DNA of 64,000 bases from Nonomuraea gerenzanensis (GTDB lineage: Bacteria; Actinomycetota; Actinomycetes; Streptosporangiales; Streptosporangiaceae), in contig NZ_CP084058.1 of assembly GCF_020215645.1 (NCBI RefSeq), forward strand, positions 4,898,001-4,962,000. Direction: 5' to 3'. A program made the position numbers and the translations under genes. This document shows positions 26,456 through 35,219 of this stretch, piece after piece. The notes below the pieces were generated by a model, which saw nothing but the letters and a program-made list of their open reading frames with translations, did no database searches and was not told where the DNA came from. How positions within the stretch are numbered: position 1 is the stretch's first letter; each line of letters starts with the position of its first letter.

Positions 26456-27939
26456 GTGTTCTCCGGGAAGCCGAGGTTGATGCCGCCGTGGCTGGGGTCG
26501 AGCCAGCGGCTGGTGATGACCTTCGCGCGGGTGAAGAAGCGCACGCCCTCCATGCCGTGGGCGTGCAGGTCGCCGAAGAGCGAGTTCTTCCAGCCGCCGA
26601 AGGAGAAGTAGGCCATGGGGACGGGGACGGGCACGTTGATGCCGACCATCCCGACCTCGATCTCGTTCTGGAAACGCCGGGCCGCGCCGCCGTCGTTGGT
26701 GAAGATGGCAGTGCCGTTGCCATAGGGGTTGGCGTTGATCAGCTCGACCGCCTGCTCGTAGGTGTCCACGCGCAGCACGCTCAGGACCGGGCCGAAGATC
26801 TCCTCGGTGTAGATGCTCATGTCGGTGCTGACGTGGTCGAACAGGGTGGGGCCGAGCCAGAACCCGCCGGACTCGCCCTCCGCCTCCACCTCCCGCCCGT
26901 CGATGACGAGCCGGGCGCCGGCGCTCTGGCCCTCGGCGATGTAGCCGGCGACCTTGTCGCGGTGGGCGCGGGTGATGAGCGGGCCCATGTCGACGCCGGT
27001 CATGCCGTCGCCGGTGCGGAGCTTGACGGTCCGTTCGGCGATCTTGCCGACCAGGTCGTCGGCGATGTCCCCGACCGCGACCAGTGCGCTGACGGCCATG
27101 CAGCGCTCACCGGCGGAGCCGTAGCCGGCGTTGACCGCGGCGTCGGCGGCCAGGTCGAGGTCGGCGTCGGGAAGCACGAGCATGTGGTTCTTGGCCCCGC
27201 CCAGTGCCTGGACGCGCTTGCCGTGGGCGGTGGCGCTCTCGTAGACGTAGCGGGCGATCGGGGTGGATCCCACGAAGGAGACCGCCTTGATCGCGGGGGA
27301 GACGAGCAGCGCGTCGACTGCCTCCTTGTCGCCTTGCAGCACGTTGAACACGCCGTCCGGCAGGCCGGCCTCGGCCCACAGCTCGGCGATCCACAGCGCG
27401 GCGGACGGGTCCTTCTCGCTGGGCTTGAGCACCACGGTGTTCCCGGCGGCGATCGCGACGGGGAAGAACCACATCGGCACCATGGCGGGGAAGTTGAACG
27501 GGCTGATGACGGCGACCGGGCCGACCGGCTGGCGGATGGAGGACACGTCCACGCGGGTGGAGGCGTTCTCCGTGAACTCGCCCTTGATCAGGTGCGGGAT
27601 GCCGCAGGCGAACTCGACGACCTCCTGCCCCCGGGTGATCTCGCCGAGGGCGTCGGACAGCACCTTGCCGTGCTCGGCGGTGATGATCTCGGCGAGCTCG
27701 CCCTTGCGGGCGTTGAGCAGCTCGCGGAAGGCGAAGATGATCTGGGTGCGGCGGGTGAGCGAGGTGTCGCGCCAGGCGGGGAAGGCCGCGGCGGCCGCGG
27801 CGATGGCGCTGTCGGCGTCGCGAGCAGAGGCCATCGCCACCTGGCCCGTGACGGCGCCGGTCGAGGGATCGGTGACCGGTGCGGTGCGCCCGCTCGTGCC
27901 GGGCACGCGCTTGCCGTTGATCCAGTGGGCGATGGTCAT
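26452..27939 (-). CDS. mmsA: CoA-acylating methylmalonate-semialdehyde dehydrogenase
   Basis: A 495-residue aldehyde dehydrogenase of the MmsA class. It oxidises (methyl)malonate semialdehyde to propionyl- or acetyl-CoA with NAD and CoA and loss of CO2. SPFNFPAMVPMWFFP (N149) is diagnostic. The catalytic cysteine is C280 in SAGERCMA. The usual general-base Glu is Asn in LGGAKNH, exactly as in CoA-acylating MmsA enzymes. The ATG follows an AGGAGA ribosome binding site. It is the third gene of the operon starting at 30386 and would deliver the pathway's end product to central metabolism. Confidence 0.92.
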   Translation of the reverse strand: MTIAHWINGKRVPGTSGRTAPVTDPSTGAVTGQVAMASARDADSAIAAAAAAFPAWRDTSLTRRTQIIFAFRELLNARKGELAEIITAEHGKVLSDALGEITRGQEVVEFACGIPHLIKGEFTENASTRVDVSSIRQPVGPVAVISPFNFPAMVPMWFFPVAIAAGNTVVLKPSEKDPSAALWIAELWAEAGLPDGVFNVLQGDKEAVDALLVSPAIKAVSFVGSTPIARYVYESATAHGKRVQALGGAKNHMLVLPDADLDLAADAAVNAGYGSAGERCMAVSALVAVGDIADDLVGKIAERTVKLRTGDGMTGVDMGPLITRAHRDKVAGYIAEGQSAGARLVIDGREVEAEGESGGFWLGPTLFDHVSTDMSIYTEEIFGPVLSVLRVDTYEQAVELINANPYGNGTAIFTNDGGAARRFQNEIEVGMVGINVPVPVPMAYFSFGGWKNSLFGDLHAHGMEGVRFFTRAKVITSRWLDPSHGGINLGFPENT

Positions 27940-27990
27940 CGTGCGTTCTCCTGTGGGTCGCGGCGGATCATGGACGTTCGCAGGGCGGGA

Positions 27991-28815
27991 TCAGGCTGTG
28001 CCGCCGAGGTGGCTGAGCAGGAACGCCGCGGTGAGCCGCAGGTGGTCGGGGCGGTCGAACTCCTCGCCCTCGTGCCCGGCGCCGCCGAGCAGGATCATCG
28101 TGGACTCCGCTCCGGCGCGGACGAGGGCGTCATGCAGGGCCAGGCTCTCGGAGGCGGGGGTGACCCGATCCCGGTCGCCGTGGGCGATCAGGAACGGCGG
28201 CGCGTCGGCGCCGACCCAGGTGAGCGGGCTCGCGGCGCGGGCCGCGGCGGGATTCTCGGCCACCTCGCCGAGGCCGAGCAGCGGACCTTCGAACGGCGGG
28301 TTGAGGATCTCCTTCTCCAGCCAGGTGCGGCGCGAGTTGGCCAGCAGATCGCTCTGGCCGAACCAGTGGACGACCGCGTCCACATGGCTGGGCTGGTCGA
28401 GGTGGTCGCCGACCGAGCCCTCCAGCTCGGCGTTCCTGGCCGTCAGGCCGGCCATGCTGGCCAGGTAGGCGCCGGCGGACGCGCCCCAGGCGCCGACCTT
28501 CCCGACGGCGAGGCCGTGCTGTGCGCCGTTGGCGCGCAGCCAGCGCACGGCGGCCTTCACGTCGTGCACCTGCGCCGGGTAGGTCGCCTGAGTGGCGAAG
28601 CGATAGTTGGCGGAGGCGACGGCGACGCCGTACGAGGCCAGCCGCTCCAGCCGTTCGGTGGCGCCGTCGCGCTTGTCGCCCACCTGCCAGCCGCCGCCGT
28701 GCAGGTAGAGCACGACCGGCGCCGGGCCGTCCGTCGCGGGCACATAGAGGTCGAGCGCGAGACGGACGCCGTCCGCGTCGGCGTACTCGATGTCGGACTC
28801 CGTGCGCACGTTCAT
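27991..28815 (-). CDS. Alpha/beta hydrolase (HSL/BD-FAE-like esterase)
   Basis: A 274-residue serine hydrolase. LYLHGGGWQVG is the oxyanion HGGG motif (residues about 38-46). The nucleophile is S113 in GASAG, the acid is in HGDRDRVTP, and the catalytic His is in GGAGHEG. This pattern is seen in hormone-sensitive-lipase-type esterases and in arylformamidases. It could open an ester or formamide made by the neighbouring hydroxylase. The ATG at 28815 overlaps the hydroxylase stop as TGATG. A GTG one codon upstream is equally possible. Confidence 0.87.
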   Translation of the reverse strand: MNVRTESDIEYADADGVRLALDLYVPATDGPAPVVLYLHGGGWQVGDKRDGATERLERLASYGVAVASANYRFATQATYPAQVHDVKAAVRWLRANGAQHGLAVGKVGAWGASAGAYLASMAGLTARNAELEGSVGDHLDQPSHVDAVVHWFGQSDLLANSRRTWLEKEILNPPFEGPLLGLGEVAENPAAARAASPLTWVGADAPPFLIAHGDRDRVTPASESLALHDALVRAGAESTMILLGGAGHEGEEFDRPDHLRLTAAFLLSHLGGTA

Positions 28816-30386
28816 CACGCGGGTTGCCTTTCGTTGTTCAGGTGAAGCCGGGCGGCCAGTTCATCCACCAGCGAGGGGAGGCCGGAGTCCGGCGCCACGC
28901 CGAAGACGTACCAGTCCGGGCGGGTGATGTAGGCGTCGGCGTGGTGGTCCTTGAGGAAACGGCTGTAGACGCCGTCGAGGTCGGTGACCGCGTTGGGGTC
29001 GGCCGGGTCCTCCAGGACGGCGATGGAACAGCCGATCGCCTCCAGCGTGTGCAGCTGCGCCGCGGTGAGCTGCGGGGCGTGGCGGGAGATGAGCTGGAAC
29101 CCGTGGCCGAGCAGGTCGTCACCGCGTCCCTCCACCTCGCCCTTGCGCAGGCGGCCCTGCGGGGACAGCGAGCCGGTGACCGCGGCGATCGAGCCGTCGG
29201 GCTCGCGGTGCAGGACACCGTGCTCCAGCTTGGGGAACGGCGGCGGGGGCGGGCTGAGGTTGTTGCGCATGGCGTGGTTGCGCTGCGCCGCCTCGTCCTC
29301 GTCCACGATGTTGACCAGGCGCGACAGCGCGTCGCTGGCGAACACGATCGCGGACACGTGCGGCTCGCGCTCGGCCTGGTAGGCGTCCAGCAGGTCCTCG
29401 CCCGCGGCGCCGGACAGCACCAGCGACAGCTTCCAGCCGATGTTGCGGCCGTCGCGGATGGCCGAGCAACCGCCCTGGCCCATGTAAGGGGTCATGGTGT
29501 GGGCGGCGTCGCCGGCGATGAAGACCCGGCCGGTGCGCCACCGCTCGGCCACCCGCGTGTAGAAGTGGTAGACGACCTGGCGGCAGATCGACATGTGCTG
29601 CTCGCCGAGGCCGTGCTCCTCGCGCAGGAAGTCCCAGGCCACCTGCGGGTCGTACATCGCCGCCTCGTCCTCGTGGTCGTGCAGGCGGATCTCGAAGCGC
29701 TGGCGGGTGGTGCCGAGCGGCATGTACATGTGCGGCCGCTTCGGGTCCATGATCATGATGAGGCGGTCGAACCGCTCGGGCAGGTCGCCGAGCTTGTTCA
29801 TGTCGAAGTTGAGCCAGCGCTCGTGCAGCCCGTAGTCGCGCATGGTGATGCCGGCCGCCTCCCGCACGAAGCTGCCTGTCCCGTCCGCGCCGATGACGTA
29901 ACGGGCCCGGACCGTCCGCTGCTCGGCCGGGTCGGTCGACTTCTTGGGGCGCACCGTGAGCTCGACGAAGTCGTCATGCTGCGTCAGGCCGAAGACCTCG
30001 GTGCCCCGGTTCACCTCGACGTCGGGCATCGTGTCGACCTTCTCCCGCACGACCGCCTCGACGTCCGGCTGGAAGATCGAGGAGTGCGCGGGGAAGCCGC
30101 ACTGGCTGCCGCTCCAGTCGATGCTGAGCAGGGGCTCGGCGGCGGCGTCGCCGAAGTGGCACGCGTCCAGCCGCACGGCGGTGCTGAGCGCCTTGTCGAC
30201 GGAGGAGCCGGTGGCCTGCACGGTGCGGCAGGCCTCACCGTCGAAGGTGACCATGCGCGGCAGGGGATACAGCTCCCTGTGCCGCTCGAACACCACCACC
30301 CGGTGGCCGGCCGCGCCGAGCGTGGCAGCCGCCACCTCGCCCGCAGGCCCGTAACCGACGATCGCTACGTCGTAGATATCAGGCAC
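28815..30386 (-). CDS. FAD-dependent aromatic hydroxylase (MhpA-like)
   Basis: A 523-residue class A flavoprotein monooxygenase resembling 3-(3-hydroxyphenyl)propionate hydroxylase. It carries the dinucleotide motif GYGPAG (residues 11-16), the DG motif in VIGADGTGSFVR, and the second FAD motif GRVFIAGDAAHTMTPYMGQG. It hydroxylates an aromatic ring using NAD(P)H and O2. The start is taken at the GTG at 30386, six bases after GGGAG. A TTG four codons earlier would bury the ribosome binding site. A regulator-like motif lies 75 bases upstream at 30461-30480. It is the first gene of the operon hydroxylase-esterase-MmsA-CoA transferase. Confidence 0.88.
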   Translation of the reverse strand: MPDIYDVAIVGYGPAGEVAAATLGAAGHRVVVFERHRELYPLPRMVTFDGEACRTVQATGSSVDKALSTAVRLDACHFGDAAAEPLLSIDWSGSQCGFPAHSSIFQPDVEAVVREKVDTMPDVEVNRGTEVFGLTQHDDFVELTVRPKKSTDPAEQRTVRARYVIGADGTGSFVREAAGITMRDYGLHERWLNFDMNKLGDLPERFDRLIMIMDPKRPHMYMPLGTTRQRFEIRLHDHEDEAAMYDPQVAWDFLREEHGLGEQHMSICRQVVYHFYTRVAERWRTGRVFIAGDAAHTMTPYMGQGGCSAIRDGRNIGWKLSLVLSGAAGEDLLDAYQAEREPHVSAIVFASDALSRLVNIVDEDEAAQRNHAMRNNLSPPPPPFPKLEHGVLHREPDGSIAAVTGSLSPQGRLRKGEVEGRGDDLLGHGFQLISRHAPQLTAAQLHTLEAIGCSIAVLEDPADPNAVTDLDGVYSRFLKDHHADAYITRPDWYVFGVAPDSGLPSLVDELAARLHLNNERQPA

Positions 30387-30460
30387 GATGTCTCCCAAAT
30401 GATGCGGCGCGCCGGGCGCCGGACGAGAAGCCGCAAGCCCCCCGATGCCCGAAAACCATC

Positions 30461-30480
30461 TAAAGGTTCGGGTGTTTTAA
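30461..30480. promoter_or_regulatory. Putative GntR/FadR operator upstream of the hydroxylase operon
   Basis: The top strand reads TAAAGGTTCGGGTGTTTTAA. Its complement (TTAAAACACCCGAACCTTTA) aligns with sites at 32931-32950 and 33010-33029 over the core CACCCGRA with TTAA/TTTA ends. It lies between the cyclase stop and the hydroxylase start, where the operon's promoter must be. Assignment to the adjacent FadR-type regulator is inference. Confidence 0.6.
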
Positions 30481-30527
30481 GTGAGTGTGGCCCGCCGGTG
30501 ACCTGCGGGTCAAGAGCGTGTTACGTC

Positions 30528-31484
30528 CTATTTCAGGAAAGTCGCGTTAGGGGCCGAAGCGATCCCGCCGGGCGCGCGGGCAGGCACGCTGACGAGCATC
30601 CCCTCGTACACGCCGTCGCCCGCGCAGTCCTCGGCCAGGTCCCGCAGCCACCACAGCTCGCCCAGGGCCATGCCGAAGCTGCCGATGAGCATCTGATGGA
30701 TGAAACCGAACGGCGCCGCCTGCGGGCTGGTGTCCGCGGGCCAGGCCTCGACCGCGAAGGTGTCGGAGGCGACGGCCGCGCAATGGGCGTTCCACAGGTA
30801 GCGGCACACCTCCTCCGAGTGCGCCAGGCCAGGCGCGCGAAGCTCCCGCGGGAGCCGCTTGCGCACGTCGTCGGGCTGGTCGGCGTACCAGCCGGTGAAG
30901 CCGGTATGCAGCAGCAGGATGTCGCCCACCTGGTAGTCGACGCCGGCCATCCGCCGGGCCGCCTCCAGCTCCTCCGGGCCGAACTCGACGGTGGTGCCGG
31001 GATCGTAGGGACGGCCCAGGGCCCGCATCGCGGCGGGCATGTCGAGCAGGACGCCCCGGCCGGTCATGCCGTGCTCCGCCCAGCGGTCGATCGTGTTGCG
31101 GCGGCCGGAGACGATGTCGTCCGAGGTGGCGCCGTTGTAGTACACCTGACGGCTGTAGCCGATGTGCGCCAGGGAGTCCCACTGGCTGCCGGCCTGCGGA
31201 TAGACGTTGTCCCATACGTCGTCGAAGCCGATGCCGCCCGGCTGGGCGATGACATGGTGGCGGGGGTTGCCTCTGTTGCTGTTGAGGGGCGGGGAGAACA
31301 TGCCGAGGGGCGCGTCCAGCGGGAAGCTCGCCCCCTTGCGTACCAGCTTGGCGGCGGCTGCCACCCGTTCCGGGGTCAGCAGGTTGACCAGGCCGAGCTG
31401 ATCCTGCTCGCCGAACAGGCCCCAGGCGCTGCGGCCTCCGTCCGGTGCCGGCGGCAGGTCGTCGTAGTCGGGAAGTTCCGTCAT
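30528..31484 (-). CDS. Cyclase-family (kynurenine formamidase-like) metal hydrolase
   Basis: A 318-residue member of the 'putative cyclase' superfamily, which includes kynurenine formamidase and isatin hydrolase. The sequence SQWDSLAHIGY corresponds to the metal-binding HxGTHxDxP region in its longer actinobacterial variant. LLLHTGFTGWY and SDTFAVEAWP are further conserved parts. These enzymes hydrolyse cyclic amides or N-formyl groups with Mn or Zn. The ATG follows AAAGGAA and sits 19 bases after the amidohydrolase gene, so the two are cotranscribed. The substrate is unknown. Confidence 0.82.
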   Translation of the reverse strand: MTELPDYDDLPPAPDGGRSAWGLFGEQDQLGLVNLLTPERVAAAAKLVRKGASFPLDAPLGMFSPPLNSNRGNPRHHVIAQPGGIGFDDVWDNVYPQAGSQWDSLAHIGYSRQVYYNGATSDDIVSGRRNTIDRWAEHGMTGRGVLLDMPAAMRALGRPYDPGTTVEFGPEELEAARRMAGVDYQVGDILLLHTGFTGWYADQPDDVRKRLPRELRAPGLAHSEEVCRYLWNAHCAAVASDTFAVEAWPADTSPQAAPFGFIHQMLIGSFGMALGELWWLRDLAEDCAGDGVYEGMLVSVPARAPGGIASAPNATFLK

Positions 31485-31503
31485 GAACGAAGTTCCTTTC
31501 GCA

Positions 31504-32877
31504 CTACCAGGGCAGGTACAGCGGAGGGTCGGGGAAGAAGCCGCCGTTCTTCTCCACGGTCGCCGCCACGTACTCCTTCGAGCTCTCCAGCGCCTCGCGC
31601 ACCGGCCCCCACCCGGCCGTCAGCGCGCCGGCGCGCTTGCGGACCTCGCCCGCGATGATGACGGTGTCGATGTTGCCGGGATGCGCCTGCGTGATCACGG
31701 TGGCGTACGGGTCGTGCACCGGCGCGGTGTTCACCGCGTCGGCGCGGACGAGGATCACGTCGGCCTGCTTGCCCGCCCGCAGGCTGCCGATGCGCGCCGA
31801 CTGGCCCAGCGCCTCGGCGCCCCAGATGGTGGCCGCCCTCAGCATCGTCTCGCACGACGGCGGCACCGACTCGGGGGCCCGTCCGGCCGCCATGCCCTCG
31901 TCGGCGGCGAGCAGGCGTCCCACCTGCATCGCGGTGCGGGCCTGCTGGAGCAGGCTGCCGGAGACGGACGTCGTGACGTCGCAGCCGAACGTGCAGTGTC
32001 CGCCGGCCTCCAGCACGCGCTCGGTGGCCGGGCGGCCCATGCCCATGGCCATCTCGGCCTCGGTGCAGGTCGCCACGGAGCCGCCGGAGTCGGCCACCAT
32101 GCGCAACTGCTCGGCGGTGGCGTAGTTGAGATGCACCCACACCAGATCAGGGCCGAGGAGCCCGGCCTCGTCGAAGACGGCCAGATCGTCCACCGGCTCG
32201 TGGAACAGGATCGCCAGGCCGTTGGTGGTGCTGCGCAGCCCGAGCCGCCGCGCGCCCGTCAGCTCCGTCCGGATGCGGTCGATGCCGACCTCGGGCAGGT
32301 CCGACAGCGCGATCCCGAGCGTGACCAGCGCGTCGTCCGAGGCCAACCGCCCTTCACGCAGTTTCGCCGCCAGCGCGAGCCGGCCCTCTGCGCTCGCCAG
32401 CGACGCGTCCTGGCCGGGCACGTCGCTGAAGCCGAGGGCGAACTGCGTGCGGATGCCGGACTCCAGGCTGCCCTCGATCGCGGCATCCGCGTGCTCGGCC
32501 GTGCTGACCGCGTGGCAGAAGTCCAGCACCGTGGTGACTCCGGCGTCGATGGCCTCGAGCATGCCCGCCAGGTTGCCCACCCGGATGTCCTCGGGCCGGT
32601 ACATCGCGGAAGCCTGGAACCTGATACTGCGGAAGTAGTCCTTGAGCACGGAGTCCCCGGTGAGCCCGCGCAGCCCGGCCTGCCAGACGTGCCGGTGCGT
32701 GTCCACCAGGCCGGGCAGCACGATGGTCCCGGTCGCGTCGATCACGTCGGCGTCGGCCTGGATCCCCGGCTCCACCGCGGCGATCACGTCGTCCTCTATC
32801 AGCACGTCGGCCAGGCGCGGCCGGTCGCCGGGTTCCATGGTGAGCACGGTGCCGCCCTTGACGAGCACACGGTTCAT
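31504..32877 (-). CDS. Amidohydrolase (deaminase/chlorohydrolase-like)
   Basis: A 457-residue amidohydrolase-superfamily enzyme. The metal ligands are in DTHRHVWQAG (H61, H63), VWVHLNYA and FGCDVTTS. The final beta domain with LRAGKQADVILVR is typical of the guanine deaminase/TrzN/atrazine chlorohydrolase branch. It should deaminate or hydrolyse an N-heteroaromatic or related ring substrate. A strong AAGGAGG precedes the ATG. As the first gene of the leftward cluster it faces the GntR/FadR regulator across a 144-bp promoter region with two operator-like sites. Confidence 0.87.
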   Translation of the reverse strand: MNRVLVKGGTVLTMEPGDRPRLADVLIEDDVIAAVEPGIQADADVIDATGTIVLPGLVDTHRHVWQAGLRGLTGDSVLKDYFRSIRFQASAMYRPEDIRVGNLAGMLEAIDAGVTTVLDFCHAVSTAEHADAAIEGSLESGIRTQFALGFSDVPGQDASLASAEGRLALAAKLREGRLASDDALVTLGIALSDLPEVGIDRIRTELTGARRLGLRSTTNGLAILFHEPVDDLAVFDEAGLLGPDLVWVHLNYATAEQLRMVADSGGSVATCTEAEMAMGMGRPATERVLEAGGHCTFGCDVTTSVSGSLLQQARTAMQVGRLLAADEGMAAGRAPESVPPSCETMLRAATIWGAEALGQSARIGSLRAGKQADVILVRADAVNTAPVHDPYATVITQAHPGNIDTVIIAGEVRKRAGALTAGWGPVREALESSKEYVAATVEKNGGFFPDPPLYLPW

Positions 32878-32930
32878 CGTAACCTCCTTGGTGCGGACGA
32901 AATCGCAGGCCAGAACGCTGGCCTTCAGAT

Positions 32931-32950
32931 TTAACCACCCGGATGTTTAG
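32931..32950. promoter_or_regulatory. Putative GntR/FadR operator, amidohydrolase side
   Basis: The sequence TTAACCACCCGGATGTTTAG is an imperfect palindrome: TTAACCACCC pairs with GGATGTTTA-type ends. It matches the sites at 33010-33029 and 30461-30480. Its position 54 bases upstream of the amidohydrolase ATG fits repression of the leftward transcript. Confidence 0.6.
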
Positions 32951-33009
32951 GGTGTTATGTCTCCGGCGGAGCGTACCCGTCCGACTGCCGGATTCGCTAG
33001 GAATCTGCT

Positions 33010-33029
33010 AGAACTATTCGGGTGGTTAA
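33010..33029. promoter_or_regulatory. Putative autoregulatory operator overlapping the regulator start
   Basis: The sequence AGAACTATTCGGGTGGTTAA is the inverted counterpart of the site at 32931. It overlaps the GTG start of the regulator (33022). A -10-like TAGAAC (33009-33014) ends seven bases before the GTG, so the transcript may be leaderless. Bound regulator would cover its own transcription start. Confidence 0.55.
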
Positions 33030-33702
33030 CGCCGAACCCCTGACGCGCGCCGAGGCGCTGGCCGCCGACATCGAGTCGATGATCGTCGAACGAGGGCTCG
33101 GCCCCGGCGACCTGATCGGCACCATGGACGAGTTCCGCGACCGGTCCGGTTACGGACGGGCGACCATCAGCGAAGCCGCGCGGCTGCTCAACGATCGCGG
33201 CAGTGTCGAGATCCGGCCAGGTCGGGGCGGCGGCCTGTTCGTGGCCCAGCCCAACCCGATCGTGCGACTGCGGCACACCCTGCTCACCGTACGGAAGATG
33301 CCCACCACCGTGGCCGACGCCATCGCCGTACGCGAGGCCCTGGAGCCGTTGATCGCGGCGGACGCGGCCCAGCACCGGAGCCGGCAGGACATCTCCGACC
33401 TGCGCAAGCACCTGACCGGCCTCAGGCGCGCGATGACCAGCACCGATCGCTTCATGAGGGCCAACTGGGCCTTGCACGAGCGCATCGCCGAGATCAGCCC
33501 CAACCATCTGGCCAAGGCCGTCTACCTGAGCATGACGCGCTTCATCACCGACCTGTCGGAGCACGCCGACCCCGACGACGGCCGCGACGACGACTATCTG
33601 CGCCTGCGCCTGGACGTGCACGCCGAACTGGTGGACGCGATCATCGCTGGGGATGTCGAGCGGACCATGAGGGCTGTCGAACGGCATCACGCTCCCTCCT
33701 GA
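33022..33702 (+). CDS. GntR-family regulator with FCD domain (FadR subfamily)
   Basis: A 226-residue regulator. An N-terminal winged helix (about residues 8-78) contains SGYGRATISEAARLLNDRGSVEIRPGRGGG. An all-helical FCD ligand domain (about 85-220) carries the metal/acid-binding pattern REALEP...H..I and a closing HAELVDAIIAGD. It probably represses the divergent catabolic genes until a pathway acid or its CoA ester binds. The start is a GTG inside a putative operator. No ribosome binding site is visible, in keeping with a leaderless mRNA. Confidence 0.9.
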   Translation: MVNAEPLTRAEALAADIESMIVERGLGPGDLIGTMDEFRDRSGYGRATISEAARLLNDRGSVEIRPGRGGGLFVAQPNPIVRLRHTLLTVRKMPTTVADAIAVREALEPLIAADAAQHRSRQDISDLRKHLTGLRRAMTSTDRFMRANWALHERIAEISPNHLAKAVYLSMTRFITDLSEHADPDDGRDDDYLRLRLDVHAELVDAIIAGDVERTMRAVERHHAPS

Positions 33703-34045
33703 CGCCGCCGCGAGGCTGCCCACCGGGCCGGTGGTACGTCCTCCTGACAGGCCACCACCCGGTTGCGGGTGGCGCGGGGGGCCAGGCGAGCCCGCTTCTC
33801 CCAGGTAGGCGGGTAAGGCGCGTTGGCTGACCCTGAAGGCATGTTGCGCCGAACGCCGCGCAAGCCGCCGCCCGCTGGCGACTACTAGGGGGCGATCAAG
33901 ACGGCATGGCCACGCCGCCCGACGGCATTCACGGGAAGAGCTTCCGTGTAATGCGGATGCCTCGCGTTTCTGGCACTGTCGTCAACCACAGGGCAACCGG
34001 AACGGCCAGGAAAGCGCACCTCCCCATCCACCGGAAGGGAAGGAC
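33703..34045. other. 343-bp intergenic region with a hairpin at 33755-33772
   Basis: There is no gene here. The hairpin CCACCCG-GTTG-CGGGTGG (33755-33772), 53 bases after the FadR-type stop, has a seven-pair stem and a four-base loop, and no T-run. It could act as a factor-independent-like terminator in this GC-rich genome. The right end carries the GGAAGGGAAGG ribosome binding site of the next gene. Confidence 0.45.
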
Positions 34046-35104
34046 ATGTCCCCTCGTTCTCGCGGCGTGCTGAGGATCGTCTTCACCTCCGAAGACCTCG
34101 CGCTCACCCGGATGGCGACCCGGACCGACCTGCTGTGGGAGATGCTGGGCAGCCTGCACCGGCTGCAGGCCCGCGACGGCGGGCAGACCATGGCCGGCTG
34201 GCGGCGGCAGGCCCGGGCCCGGCTGACCGAAGCCGGCCTGCTGGCGTCCGTTCGCTCGCTGCTGCTGCCGCTGGCGCCCAGGGGGCCGTACTTTCCCGAC
34301 TTCCTCACCCCGATCGAAGCCCAGCTGGGCGACGAGCAGGCCCTGCAGGCGCTCGCGGACACGCCCGGCACGCGGATGCGGGCCGAGATGGAGCTGCTGC
34401 GCCGCACCGCCGGGCTGCCCTCCACCGAGCTGGCGGACCTCGCACGCGGCGATCGGCAGGCCATCAAGCGGCTCGGGCGGCTCGTGGCCGGCTACTGCGC
34501 AGCGGTGCTCACGCCGCACCGGCCGCAGGCCGAGCCCGCCCTCGCCCACGAGCGCACCCTCCTGCAACGGCACCTCGTCACGGGCGGCGCCGAACAACTG
34601 CTCGCTCACCTGTCGCCGGCGATGCGCTGGCGCCCTCCTGTGCTGGAGGTCGACTATCCGACCGGCCTGGACCGGGAGCTCCCCCTGCGGGGGCGAGGGC
34701 TGACGGTGATCCCGTCCTACTTCTGCCGGGGCAACCCGGTGGCGCTGGTGGATCCGGCGCTGCCTCCCGTCCTGGCCTACCCGATCCGCCGCCCCGGCCA
34801 GCGCCGCGCCGCCGGGGGTGAGGCGCTGACGGCGCTGCTGGGGCGCACCCGAGCGCACATCCTGAACTGCATCGTCCAGGCGCCGGGCTGCAGCACCGGC
34901 GAGCTGGCCCACCGGGCGCGGGTCTCGCCGTCCACGGCCAGTGAGCACGTCCACGTGCTCCGCGAGGCCAATCTGATCGCCAGCGCGCGGCAGGTCAACC
35001 TGGTGCTGCACTACCCGACCGAACTGGGCGCCGATCTGCTCGCCGGGTGGCCCGTCCGCGGCGCAGGGTCTTTCGGCGGACGCCGGAACACCCTCGCCCC
35101 CTGA
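34046..35104 (+). CDS. Winged-helix (ArsR-like) transcriptional regulator
   Basis: A 352-residue protein of a common but poorly studied actinobacterial regulator class. A long N-terminal helical domain precedes a segment reading GLTVIPSYFCRGNPVALVDP. A C-terminal winged helix (about residues 270-335) follows, with ILNCIVQAPGCSTGELAHRA and VSPSTASEHVHVLREANLI. GGAAGG precedes the ATG. The last codons contain a copy of the palindrome TTTCGGCGnnCGCCGnAA that also sits upstream of the lectin gene, suggesting that this protein or another regulator acts at both places. Confidence 0.8.
   Translation: MSPRSRGVLRIVFTSEDLALTRMATRTDLLWEMLGSLHRLQARDGGQTMAGWRRQARARLTEAGLLASVRSLLLPLAPRGPYFPDFLTPIEAQLGDEQALQALADTPGTRMRAEMELLRRTAGLPSTELADLARGDRQAIKRLGRLVAGYCAAVLTPHRPQAEPALAHERTLLQRHLVTGGAEQLLAHLSPAMRWRPPVLEVDYPTGLDRELPLRGRGLTVIPSYFCRGNPVALVDPALPPVLAYPIRRPGQRRAAGGEALTALLGRTRAHILNCIVQAPGCSTGELAHRARVSPSTASEHVHVLREANLIASARQVNLVLHYPTELGADLLAGWPVRGAGSFGGRRNTLAP
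35071..35088. promoter_or_regulatory. Palindrome, lectin-locus copy 1
   Basis: TTTCGGCGGACGCCGGAA lies inside the last codons of the winged-helix regulator gene. It matches, in inverted orientation with flanking bases (GTC...AACAC), the palindrome at 35829-35846. The two flank the lectin gene. The role is unproven. Confidence 0.4.
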
Positions 35105-35219
35105 CGGCCGGCCGTGCGCCGATGACGGAACCCGCTGGACGCTTGGACGGCACGCGGATGATGGCGCGGTCGTGTGCACGGTCCGGCTCGCCGACTTCAC
35201 CTTCGGCCTGGACCGTCCG

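Noticed and set aside
28521..31658. Plus-strand open frame of over 1000 codons across the hydroxylase and cyclase genes
   Set aside because: It is antisense to two genes with clear motifs and has no domain of its own. It results from low stop-codon frequency.
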